Of a DNA stretch of 25,251 nt, positions 7,256 through 15,004 are shown one piece after another. How positions within the stretch are numbered: the stretch's first letter is position 1; every line of letters starts with the position of its first letter. Both the position numbers and the translations under genes were made by a program. The notes beneath the pieces are model-generated. The model was not told the origin of the DNA and did no database searches. It saw nothing but the letters and a program-made list of their open reading frames with translations. The DNA is from JBDNDK01 sp046719185 (GTDB lineage: Bacteria > Armatimonadota > UBA5829). Location: positions 1 through 25,251 of the forward strand of contig JBDNDK010000018.1 of NCBI GenBank assembly GCA_046719185.1, written 5' to 3'.

Positions 7256-8646
7256 ATGCCAAACAAATCAAATCAGTTATATATAGACATTAAAAGGCTT
7301 TTTGAAAAGACTTTTTCATCAAGTGATGATATAAAAATTGCAAGAGCACCGGGAAGAGTTAATATTATAGGTGAGCATACAGATTACAATGGTTTTCCTG
7401 TGCTTCCAACTGCAATTGATAGAGAGATAGCATTTGCTTTTGTTCCAAATAATACTTCCATTGTCAATCTAATCAATCTTGATATTAGGTTTGGTTCAAG
7501 AAGTTTTGAGCTTTCAGAGAACATTGAATCTTATGATTCTGGTGATTGGGGAAACTACATCAAAGCATCAGCTCAGGCAATATGGAATTGGGCAAAAGTA
7601 AACTCTCCAAAATCTCTGCCTCTAATTGGTTTTGATGCAAGTGTTGGAGGTACAATTCCTTCAAGCTCAGGATTATCCAGCAGTTCAGCTATGGTGGTTG
7701 CAAGTGCATTTGCATTGTTATCTGCAAATAATATTGAGATAGAAAAAAAAGAGCTTGCAGATTTGCTTGCAAAAGCTGAGAGATATGTAGGTACTGAGGG
7801 TGGTGGAATGGATCAAGCTGCCTCTATATTATCTCAATCTGGAAGTGTATTAAAAATAGATTTTAATCCTATCAGAACCCAAACTTTTCCAGTGCCTGAT
7901 GATTGTGTTTTTATAATTGCTAACAGCATGGTAAGGGCAAATAAAGCTGGAAAAGCAAGAAATGCATATAATACTAGAGTAGTAGAGTGCAGACTTGGTG
8001 TGCAAATGCTTAAATCACTGGATAAATCAAACAAGCTTCAAAATGCTGTTTTGCTTAGTGATGTGATGCAGAATATTGATAACTGGCAAGAGCTTTTAGA
8101 TAAAATTCCAGATAACAGTATGTCTTTATCAAAGATATCAGAGTTTATAAATATTGATAAATCAGAATTGATTGAAAAATGCTTTACTACAAAGAATGGC
8201 ACAAAAATAGAATTAGATACAGACAGCTTTAAAGAAGTATTCGCTTCTTTATCAATCACCCGCGCACCAGCCAGGGGGTCACAGAAGCTGATAGAGTCTC
8301 AAGAGCTTGTGATGCATTAAAACAATCAGATATTGCATTATTAGGAAGTTTAATGAATCAGTCTCATATTAGCTGTAGAGATGATTATGAAATAAGCTGT
8401 GATGATCTTGATAATCTAGTTGAGATACTATTAAAAAATGGTGCAAAAGGTGCAAGGCTCACTGGTGCTGGGTTTGGAGGGTGTGCAATATCTGTTGTTG
8501 AAAAAGATAAAGCTGATAGTTTGATAGATAGTGTTTGGACAGAATATTATCATAAGTATCTAAAAAAACAATCCATAAAAACTCCAAAAGACAAAAATTC
8601 AGTAATTTTTTCTTGCATTCCAAGTTCAGGTGCAAGTGTGATATAA
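7256..8646 (+). CDS. galK: Galactokinase, interrupted by a frameshift
   Basis: GHMP-family kinase that phosphorylates galactose at C1. The galactokinase signature GRVNIIGEHTDYNG is near residue 33, the ATP-binding PSSSGLSSSSAM near 138, and GGGMDQAAS with the catalytic Asp near 182. The open frame from ATG 7256 ends at TAA 8318-8320. The conserved C-terminal part continues in the -1 frame: VTEADRVSRACDAL from 8278, then LLGSLMNQSHISCRDDYEIS, and the third GHMP motif TGAGFGGCAISVV near 8461, ending at TAA 8644-8646. A missing base between about 8251 and 8278 would restore a 463-residue protein. The break lies in an oddly GC-rich patch (8258-8278) where the family normally reads RARHVVTE. It is either a recent inactivating mutation or a sequence error. 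Start spacing (6 bases after the previous stop) shows an operon. Confidence 0.88.
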
Positions 8647-8705
8647 GTATATGCAGTTTCATTATTTACATACTTAGGTATATAAATGTTTGTTGAAAGC
8701 TATAT

Positions 8706-8746
8706 AATTGAACTCAACAATCCAACAATTATAGTGTTGTTCAATT
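8706..8746 (+). other. Imperfect hairpin in the leader of the following gene
   Basis: AATTGAAC + AACA (8706-8713, 8716-8719, two-base bulge) pairs with TGTTGTTCAATT (8735-8746). It lies seven bases before the Shine-Dalgarno GGAGG (8753-8757) and has no T run, so it looks more like a leader element or operator than a terminator. Confidence 0.4.
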
Positions 8747-8763
8747 AATTTCGGAGGAAAAAA

Positions 8764-9971
8764 ATGGATTTAACCACCTTATTTGTGGTAACTCTAACCA
8801 CAAGCAGAATGATTATGCCCGGTATGCCTAATCTTCCAATGATGGGAGATTTTAACAAACCAATTACAACTCTCACTATGACTCTCACAAGTCCTAAAAG
8901 TGTGGATAAAAACTCAAAGGCTGAGTGTGCTGTTCCTGAGGGATTAAAGCTTGGACCTAAAGTTGACCTCACTATTGATTTGCCAACTAAAGATGAACAG
9001 GTTCCAGATGGTCCAGTCTATGATGATGAGCAAAAACCTGAAAAGGAAGAAGAATATAAATTTATCAGTTATTGGAAATGTTCTGAGACAGTGCCTGCTG
9101 GTCAGCCAAAAGTGATTAGCTCAAAAGAGATAAACTCTTCCATTAAAGATGCTATGAAGAATAGAGATGTACAGAAGAAAATGTCATCTGCTTTTGATAG
9201 AATGGATAGAGATAAATATTCTTATGCATATTGGCCTGGCAATGATAAAAAGAATATAAAAAAAGAATCAACAGCTCCGGGTAAGTATGTGCTTTCTACA
9301 AACTACACAGGTGGCACTTCATTTGCTCTTGCAAACTCACAGGATTTCCTAGCACCTTTTGAAGTAATAAGCCCCGGTAAGAAAGTTGATTTTGAACAGG
9401 CAATAAAGGTTGAATGGAAAAAGATTCCAAATGCTCTTGCATATCAAATCTCTGCATTCAGTGGCGAAGACAATGAGATGATAACCTGGACATCCAGCTC
9501 AGACCCAGAATCTACAGCAGCATTTATGGGTGAACCCATTTCAAAGGCAAAAGTTGATGAATTGATAAAAAGTGGGTATTACTTTCTCCTGATACCACTG
9601 TTTGCTATATCCCAGCTGGCATATTCAAAGAGACAAAGAATGTATCAATCAGCTTCACTGCAATTGGTGAGGATTTATCTCAAACCAAAGATGGAATCAC
9701 AACACATGTTCTCATCAGATCAAATGCTACTATTATGCTTGGAAGTATGGGAGGTATGATGGGAGGCAGTCAAGATGGTAGTGATATGGAAGATATAGAC
9801 ATACCTGATACATCTGATGCTCAAGATGATGCAGCTATTGATAATCAAGATGACAGCACTGATAATAGTGATGATTCTTCAGATTCCAAAGATAAATCAA
9901 ATAAATCATCAGAAGATGATGTAGACAAAGCAAATAAAGTGATAGATACACTCAACAGAATATTTAGATAA
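8764..9971 (+). CDS. Unrecognised acidic-tailed protein, interrupted by a frameshift
   Basis: ATG 8764 has a strong GGAGG six bases upstream. The first frame encodes about 275 sensible residues, then shifts at TTT (9583-9585). Adding one T there gives TAC TTT TCT CCT and opens the frame SPDTTVCYIPAGIFKETKNV..., which joins to MLGSMGGMMGG and a strongly Asp/Ser-rich tail (DSTDNSDDSSDSKDKSNKSS) and ends at TAA 9969-9971; the repaired protein is about 402 residues. There is no signal peptide or membrane segment. Two short conserved-looking pieces contain single cysteines (ECAVPEGLKLGPKV and YWKCSETVPAGQPKV). A segment around KKVDFEQAIKVEWKKIPNALAYQISAFSG resembles a fibronectin-III strand pattern. 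I do not recognise the family and propose no function. The single-base loss at a T run may be a sequencing error. Confidence 0.7.
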
Positions 9972-9995
9972 ATAATAGTTACAAACTTAAAATAT

Positions 9996-10029
9996 AAGCC
10001 TTGCACAAAACTCAGTGCAGGGCTTTTTT
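9996..10029 (+). terminator. Intrinsic terminator
   Basis: AGCCTTGCAC (9997-10006) pairs with GTGCAGGGCT (10015-10024), one G-U pair and an 8-base loop, followed by six T. It closes the transcript of the unrecognised acidic-tailed protein. Confidence 0.9.
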
Positions 10030-10055
10030 CTTGCCACCATGAGTAAAACCACATC

Positions 10056-10114
10056 ACCCTGAACTCGATTCAGGGTCTCAAAGTAATAAATAGATTCCAA
10101 ATCAAGTTTGGAAT
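10056..10114. repeat. Pair of REP-like palindromes
   Basis: Two perfect hairpins with the same geometry (8-bp stem, 5-base loop) stand 17 bases apart: ACCCTGAA-CTCGA-TTCAGGGT (10056-10076) and ATTCCAAA-TCAAG-TTTGGAAT (10094-10114). The second loop, read on the other strand, is CTTGA, one base from the first, so the pair is inverted as in classic REP/BIME pairs. A third partial copy (TTTGGAATGA) follows near 10128-10137. Neither has a T run. They lie between convergent genes, the usual site for such elements. Confidence 0.65.
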
Positions 10115-10178
10115 GACATGCTGGTTGTTTGGAATGATGTGATTGTGTCGCCCATAAGCATATTAACTGGTCTTATTC

Positions 10179-11483
10179 CTATCTTCCAATACTGAAATAT
10201 TTGAATCCCATATCTTTTAATAGCTTGGGATTATATACATTTCTCAAATCTATAAACACAGGTTCATTCATTTCTTGAAGAAGTCTTTTCAAATCTAATG
10301 CTCTGTATTGGTGCCATTCGGTGAGAAGCACTAAGGCATCTGCATTATTAGCAGCTTCATAGGCATTTTTTACAAATTCTACGTTTTCAAGCTCTTTTGC
10401 TGCATTTTCCATAGCTGCTGGGTCATGAGCCTTCACTTTAGCTCCCATTTCAACTAGTCTAGGAATAATAGACAGTGCAGGTGATTCTCTAGTATCATCT
10501 GTTTCTGGTTTGAAGCTTAGACCTAAGACTGCGATTGTCTTTCCGGCAATTTCACCATTTAGTGCATTTTGAATTTTGCCTAACATTCTTGCTCTTTGAG
10601 CTTCATTTGCCTGCACAGCCGCTTCCACTATTCTTAAAGGTACGCTAAACTCTTGGCTTGTTTTAAGAAGAGCCTTTGTATCCTTAGGAAAACATGAACC
10701 ACCATAACCAGGTCCGGCATGCAAAAATTTCTTACCAATTCTGCCATCAAGACCTATTCCAACAGCTAAATCTGACACATCTGCTCCACAAGCCTCACAA
10801 AGCAAACTCATTTCATTTATAAAACTTATTTTTACAGCAAGAAAAGCATTTGCTGCATACTTAATAAGCTCAGCAGATTCAGGATTGCAGATAACATTTG
10901 CACAACCAAGAAGATAGAGTGGATCATATACTTGTTTCATCACTTCCACAGCTCTTTCTGATTCTGTTCCTATTACTATTCTGTCTGGTCTTAGAAAATC
11001 ATCAACAGCAGCACCTTCTCTTAAAAATTCAGGATTTGACACTACATCAAAATCTGCATCAGGGTTATTTTCTCTTATTATTCTTTCTACTTGCCTTGCT
11101 GTGCCAACAGGAACAGTGCATTTATCCACTATTACAGTGTAATCTTTTAGATATGGTGCAATTTCAGCAGCTGCAGCATATACATAGGTTAAATCAGCAT
11201 ATCCATCACCTCTTCTGGATGTTGGGGTGCCTACTGCAATAAACACAACTTCAGCATTACTTATTGCTTCATAGTCTGAGGTTTTAAAGAATAATCTTTC
11301 ATCAGCAACATTTTTTTCTACTAATTCTTTTAATCCGGGTTCATATATTGGAATCTCAGAATTATTTAGCATTTCTATTTTCTTTTCATTTTTATCTAAA
11401 CAGGTTACTGTATGTCCAAATTCAGCTAATCCTGTTCCCATTACTAATCCAACATAACCAGTTCCTATCACAACAATTTTCAT
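10179..11483 (-). CDS. ugd: UDP-glucose 6-dehydrogenase
   Basis: A 434-residue enzyme oxidising UDP-glucose to UDP-glucuronate with two NAD+ in the cytoplasm. The N-terminal Rossmann motif is VIGTGYVGLVMG; VGTPTSRRGDGYADLTYV, VDKCTVPVGTA, and SNPEFLREGAAVDDFLRPDRIVIG (in shorter blocks) follow in order. The catalytic cysteine is in GGSCFPKD, and the C-terminal UDP-binding domain begins at IAVLGLSFKPETDDTRESP. The start is set at 11483 because GGAG lies seven bases upstream on the minus strand; a start at 11504 would place that site inside the gene. It is transcribed alone and converges on the gene at 8764-9971. UDP-glucuronate would feed polysaccharide synthesis or nucleotide pentoses. Confidence 0.96.
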   Translation of the reverse strand: MKIVVIGTGYVGLVMGTGLAEFGHTVTCLDKNEKKIEMLNNSEIPIYEPGLKELVEKNVADERLFFKTSDYEAISNAEVVFIAVGTPTSRRGDGYADLTYVYAAAAEIAPYLKDYTVIVDKCTVPVGTARQVERIIRENNPDADFDVVSNPEFLREGAAVDDFLRPDRIVIGTESERAVEVMKQVYDPLYLLGCANVICNPESAELIKYAANAFLAVKISFINEMSLLCEACGADVSDLAVGIGLDGRIGKKFLHAGPGYGGSCFPKDTKALLKTSQEFSVPLRIVEAAVQANEAQRARMLGKIQNALNGEIAGKTIAVLGLSFKPETDDTRESPALSIIPRLVEMGAKVKAHDPAAMENAAKELENVEFVKNAYEAANNADALVLLTEWHQYRALDLKRLLQEMNEPVFIDLRNVYNPKLLKDMGFKYFSIGR

Positions 11484-11636
11484 ACAAAGCTCCAGAGAAA
11501 TCAATTATTAATTATTCTGAAATATATACTTATATATAATGTAAATAATTCCCTACATCTTTATATTAATTCCATATTATAAGTCTGTTTTATTTTGTAT
11601 TATCGTACTATCATATTATATATCAGTAGTTAATAC

Positions 11637-11665
11637 TTCACATAATGGGTAATTAGGGTTATACT
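11637..11665 (+). promoter_or_regulatory. Promoter of the cobalamin-import operon
   Basis: TTCACA (11637-11642) and TATACT (11660-11665), each one mismatch from consensus, are 17 bases apart. The start would be near 11672, just ahead of the riboswitch. Confidence 0.6.
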
Positions 11666-11705
11666 ATAAAAAAGTAAATATGAAACATTCATTTTATGTT
11701 TTATA

Positions 11706-11852
11706 ACATAACAGGGAAGACGGTGAAAAGCCGTCACGGGCACGCCGCCGTATTTGGGAACGAAATCAGCAAAGCATTTTAGCTTTATACCACTGCATTT
11801 TATTGTGGGAAGGTGCTGAAATTAGAATGATCCAAGAGTCGGAATACCTGTA
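11706..11852 (+). ncRNA. Cobalamin riboswitch aptamer
   Basis: The standard landmarks of the cobalamin aptamer occur in order: AACAGGGAA, GGTGAAAAGCCG, the conserved CACGGGCACGCCGCC block, ACCACTG, TGGGAAGGTG, and a B12 box-like end, GAGTCGGAATACCTGT (11836-11851), close to the usual AGTCNGGATACCTGCC. Binding of a cobalamin would switch expression of the downstream import genes off. The following terminator at 11917 suggests control by premature termination. Confidence 0.95.
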
Positions 11853-11916
11853 AATGAATTATAAACTAACATCTTCGGTGCAAAGGTGTCAGCTGAATAT
11901 TGTTGATGTATATATG

Positions 11917-11946
11917 CTCCGTTGATATTTCTGCGGAGTTTTTTGT
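11917..11946 (+). terminator. Riboswitch-controlled terminator
   Basis: CTCCGT (11917-11922) pairs with GCGGAG (11933-11938; one G-U pair), then a run of T (11939-11944). Position between aptamer and first gene makes it the likely expression platform; the stem is short, so it probably works with help from the ligand-bound fold. Confidence 0.65.
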
Positions 11947-11969
11947 TTATATAAATATCAAGGTGTGAA

Positions 11970-12326
11970 ATGAAGATATTACCAACATCTATAATGCTTA
12001 GTCCTGATGATGAGAAAATTTCATTTACAATGTCCTTTTCTGGTCCTTTTGAATTTGTCAAAGATGCTCTCAAACTTGCAGAACCTGTGATTAAGAGCTG
12101 GATAAGTAAATTGCCCCAAGATGATTTGCTTAAAGAGATAGATGTAAAGGTAGAGTTTGATTATGGGGATTTTGTATATCACAATAAGCATTATCTTTTT
12201 AATGATAACAGGGGTGGTGCTGAATCTACTATCTTTTGGATAGATGCAGATATACATGATTGGCTTCATAGAAAACTGCCTAGGCTGGTAAAAGCTAGAA
12301 ATATGATAAATGAGTGTTTGCATTAA
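11970..12326 (+). CDS. Hypothetical 118-aa protein, first gene of the cobalamin operon
   Basis: ATG 11970 follows AAGGTG closely. The product has no signal peptide or membrane segment and reads as a compact mixed alpha/beta protein: a strand-rich N-terminus (KISFTMSFSGPFEFV), an amphipathic helix (DALKLAEPVIKSWISKL), an acidic strand (IDVKVEFDYGDFVYHNKHYLF) and a C-terminal stretch with IDADIHDWLHRKL. Two clusters of histidine (HNKHY and DIHDWLH) could bind metal or cofactor, which is only a guess. I do not recognise the family. It lies directly behind the cobalamin riboswitch and its stop is one base before the btuF start chosen here, so it is expected to be B12-regulated and tied to cobalamin use or import. 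Confidence 0.75.
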   Translation: MKILPTSIMLSPDDEKISFTMSFSGPFEFVKDALKLAEPVIKSWISKLPQDDLLKEIDVKVEFDYGDFVYHNKHYLFNDNRGGAESTIFWIDADIHDWLHRKLPRLVKARNMINECLH

Positions 12327-12327
12327 T

Positions 12328-13230
12328 ATGAGAGCAATATATATTTTATTTATAACTATTGCATTATTCCTTATGCAAGGTTGCACATCTAACAAGAATA
12401 ATAATGCTGCTAACAATAAATCAATACCTCAAAGAATAATTTCAATGGCTCCAAGTATCACTGAAACTCTTTTTGCCCTTGGTTTGGGTGATAGAGTTGT
12501 AGGTGTTACAAACTATTGCAAATATCCTGCTGAGGTTAAAAGAATAGATAAGATTGGTGGGTATATGGACCCTAATTTTGAGGCTATTGCTGGACTAAAG
12601 CCAGATATTGTGATAGTTGGAAAAGATGCAGAAAGCTCAATAACTCAACTTCAGAAATTAGAAATTAGAATTTTAGTTATTGATTATAGTAGTGTAGATG
12701 GAATTTTGGATTCATTTGTTCAGATAGGTAATGTTTGTGGAGCACAGGAAAAAGCAAATAAACTTGTGCAAGAATGTAAAAGAAAGATAGAAAAAATAAA
12801 ACAACTCACAAAAGATTTACCAAGAAAATCAGTCTTGATATGTGTTGGCAGGAATATTGGGTCAGAAAAGCTCTCTGAAGTATATGCATCTGGGAAAGAT
12901 ACATTTTATGATGAGTTGATAAATTATGCTGGTGGAGTGAATGCATACACAGAAGGATTGATAAAAACACCTGTTATATCTGCTGAGGGTCTTGTCAGAA
13001 TAAATCCTGAAATAATAATAGATTTAGCCCCTGATTTAGAGGATTTGAATTTAACAAAAGAAGACATTATAAAAGAATGGTCAACATTAAAAGATATAAC
13101 TGCTGTAAAAGAAAATAGGGTATATGTCCTTACTGGTGATTATGTTACTCTTCCAGGACCTAGATTTGTGAAGACACTAGAAGATATTGCAAGAGTGATA
13201 CATCCTGAAATAGAGCTTGCCAATGATTAG
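12328..13230 (+). CDS. btuF: Cobalamin ABC transporter substrate-binding lipoprotein
   Basis: A 300-residue class III binding protein of the BtuF/FecB kind. Starting at ATG 12328 gives a compact lipoprotein signal with lipobox LMQGC, Cys19 being lipidated; an ATG at 12310 would add six residues and overlap the previous gene. The hallmark block IISMAPSITETLFALGLGDR (about 38-57) and LKPDIVIV are followed by the long linking helix and a second lobe (SVLICVGRNIGS, YAGGVNAYTEG, VLTGDYVTLPGPRF). The protein would capture cobalamin and deliver it to BtuCD. The family also binds iron siderophores and heme, but the cobalamin riboswitch ahead of the operon points to B12. Its stop overlaps the start of the ATPase gene. 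Confidence 0.92.
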   Translation: MRAIYILFITIALFLMQGCTSNKNNNAANNKSIPQRIISMAPSITETLFALGLGDRVVGVTNYCKYPAEVKRIDKIGGYMDPNFEAIAGLKPDIVIVGKDAESSITQLQKLEIRILVIDYSSVDGILDSFVQIGNVCGAQEKANKLVQECKRKIEKIKQLTKDLPRKSVLICVGRNIGSEKLSEVYASGKDTFYDELINYAGGVNAYTEGLIKTPVISAEGLVRINPEIIIDLAPDLEDLNLTKEDIIKEWSTLKDITAVKENRVYVLTGDYVTLPGPRFVKTLEDIARVIHPEIELAND

Positions 13231-14014
13231 TCCAATTGTAGAGTTTCAAAACTTATCTTATTCAATAGAAGGCAGATTGATTCTTGAAAATATCACATTT
13301 TCTGTGAATAGGGGCGAGTATCTGTCAATAATAGGTCCAAATGGTGCTGGTAAATCTACACTTATTAAATGTTTAGATAGAATTAACTTGGGATGGACAG
13401 GTAATATAAAACTAGATGGCAAGCCTCTTGAGAACTATAAACAAAAAGAAATTGCCAGAAAGATTGGATATGTTCCTCAGGCAGATGGCAGGCTATATCC
13501 TTTTAGTGTGTATGAGTTTATTCTAATGGGAAGATATCCATATCTGAGTCCATTTTCCTCCATATCAAATGAAGATAAACAGATTGTAAAAGATTGTATG
13601 AAATCTACTCAAACTGAACATATAGCAGATAGACTTATGGACACTTTAAGTGGTGGTGAAAGACAGAAAGTCTTTATAGCTGCAGCATTAGCCCAAGGTG
13701 CTGAAATCTTATTACTAGATGAACCTACAACTTTTCTTGATTATCATCATCAGGTTGATGTCTTAAATCTCCTAAATGAAGTAAATAAAAATAAGAATAT
13801 CACTGTTATTTCAGTTACACATGATATAAACTCAGCAGTAAGATGCAGTTCTATGATAGTAGCATTAAAGAATGGCAAGATTGTTTTTCATGATACTCCA
13901 CAAGAGCTAGTAAAGAGAAAAATCCCAGAGTCAATATTTGAAACTTCATTCCAATACATCAATCAGCCATATCAGGGTTTTCCAATTCTTGTATCTGGAG
14001 ACATTATAGAATGA
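13223..14014 (+). CDS. btuD: Cobalamin ABC transporter ATP-binding protein
   Basis: A 263-residue ABC ATPase with every motif intact: Walker A GPNGAGKST (38-46), Q-loop YVPQ, signature LSGGERQKV, Walker B ILLLDEPT, D-loop and switch histidine in SVTHD. It powers the BtuC permease. The ATG at 13223 overlaps the btuF stop by eight bases; a TTG at 13217 is an alternative that adds two residues. Its last bases overlap btuC by four (ATGA). Close relatives serve siderophores (FecE/FhuC); the B12 assignment rests on operon context. Confidence 0.93.
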   Translation: MISPIVEFQNLSYSIEGRLILENITFSVNRGEYLSIIGPNGAGKSTLIKCLDRINLGWTGNIKLDGKPLENYKQKEIARKIGYVPQADGRLYPFSVYEFILMGRYPYLSPFSSISNEDKQIVKDCMKSTQTEHIADRLMDTLSGGERQKVFIAAALAQGAEILLLDEPTTFLDYHHQVDVLNLLNEVNKNKNITVISVTHDINSAVRCSSMIVALKNGKIVFHDTPQELVKRKIPESIFETSFQYINQPYQGFPILVSGDIIE

Positions 14015-15000
14015 GAAAACCTTGGATCATATTTTTTATGGGTGTTTTTGCTCTTTTGTGCCTCTTTATTACTCCAATTTTTGGTTTAAAAATTATAAAT
14101 ATAAGAGAAATTCTTACACAAACTTTATCAGAAACAGATGCATATGTTTTCTGGTCAATTAGAGTGCCAAGAGTGCTGACTGCATTTGTGGCTGGTGCTT
14201 CTCTTGCAATTAGCGGTATGTCATTTCAAGCAATGTTTAGAAACCCTCTTGCTACAGAATCTACACTTGGAGTTGCAAGTGGAGCTTCATTGGGAGCTGC
14301 TATATATGTAAGAATTGGACTTGGAATAGCTGTTTTAGGTCTATCAGGAATATCTGTTTTTGCATTTGCTGGTGCAGTTTTGACAATACTTATAGTATAT
14401 GGTCTCTCTAGAATAAAGCAAGGTTTTTCTACCAGCACAATGCTTCTTGCTGGAGTTGCATTAAGTTTTTTCTTTTCAAGTATTATTATAATGATTCAGA
14501 GTGTGGTTGATATTCATAATAGCTTTAGGTTACTCAGATGGCTTATGGGTGGTCTCTCAATGGTGGGATATAATTCAATTATAAATATTCTTCCTTTTGC
14601 TGTTATTGGTATCACTATTATAATGCTTTTAAGAAATGAATTAAATCTCTTGCTTGCTGGTGATGATCTTGCTATCAGTAGGGGAGTGGATACAAACAAA
14701 GTAAAGGGATTATTATTCTTTGCTACATCTCTAACTGTTGGTGGAATTGTTGCTGTATGCGGTCCAATTGGATTTGTTGGAATGATAGTTCCTCATATCT
14801 GCAGATTGATAATAGGGACAGACCACAAATACCTAGCACCAGCAGTTGTGTTAGTAGGTGGTGGATTTTTGACTATTTGTGACACAGTTGCAAGAGTGAT
14901 AATTTCTCCATCAGAAATGCCTGTAGGTGTGATAACAGCACTTCTAGGCGGACCATTCTTCATCTGGCTTCTTATAACCAATAAGGCAGGAAGAATTTAA
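14011..15000 (+). CDS. btuC: Cobalamin ABC transporter permease
   Basis: A 329-residue polytopic membrane protein of the FecCD/BtuC family, normally with ten membrane segments per subunit. Typical blocks are IRVPRVLTAFVAGASLAISG, then MSFQAMFRNPLATESTLGV, the DLAISRGVD cytoplasmic segment, and GPIGFVGMIVPHICR, the coupling region that meets BtuD. PSEMPVGVITALLGGPFFIWLL closes the protein as usual. ATGA overlap with btuD indicates coupled translation. It ends only four bases from the convergent beta-helix gene. No TonB-dependent outer-membrane receptor for B12 lies in this window. Confidence 0.94.
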   Translation: MRKPWIIFFMGVFALLCLFITPIFGLKIINIREILTQTLSETDAYVFWSIRVPRVLTAFVAGASLAISGMSFQAMFRNPLATESTLGVASGASLGAAIYVRIGLGIAVLGLSGISVFAFAGAVLTILIVYGLSRIKQGFSTSTMLLAGVALSFFFSSIIIMIQSVVDIHNSFRLLRWLMGGLSMVGYNSIINILPFAVIGITIIMLLRNELNLLLAGDDLAISRGVDTNKVKGLLFFATSLTVGGIVAVCGPIGFVGMIVPHICRLIIGTDHKYLAPAVVLVGGGFLTICDTVARVIISPSEMPVGVITALLGGPFFIWLLITNKAGRI

Positions 15001-15004
15001 AACC

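Noticed and set aside
8706..8746. Terminator between galactokinase and the next gene
   Set aside because: The hairpin lacks a following T run and has a bulge; it is listed only as a leader hairpin.
9583..9971. Programmed frameshift in the acidic-tailed gene
   Set aside because: No slippery heptamer with a downstream structure that I can support; a simple lost T explains it.
10056..10114. Bidirectional terminator for the convergent genes
   Set aside because: Stems are followed by neither a T run on one strand nor an A run for the other; the pair fits REP-like repeats better.
12021..12416. 131-aa minus-strand frame opposite the 118-aa protein and btuF
   Set aside because: Low-complexity Ile/Tyr-rich antisense frame with no start signal; the plus-strand genes explain the region.
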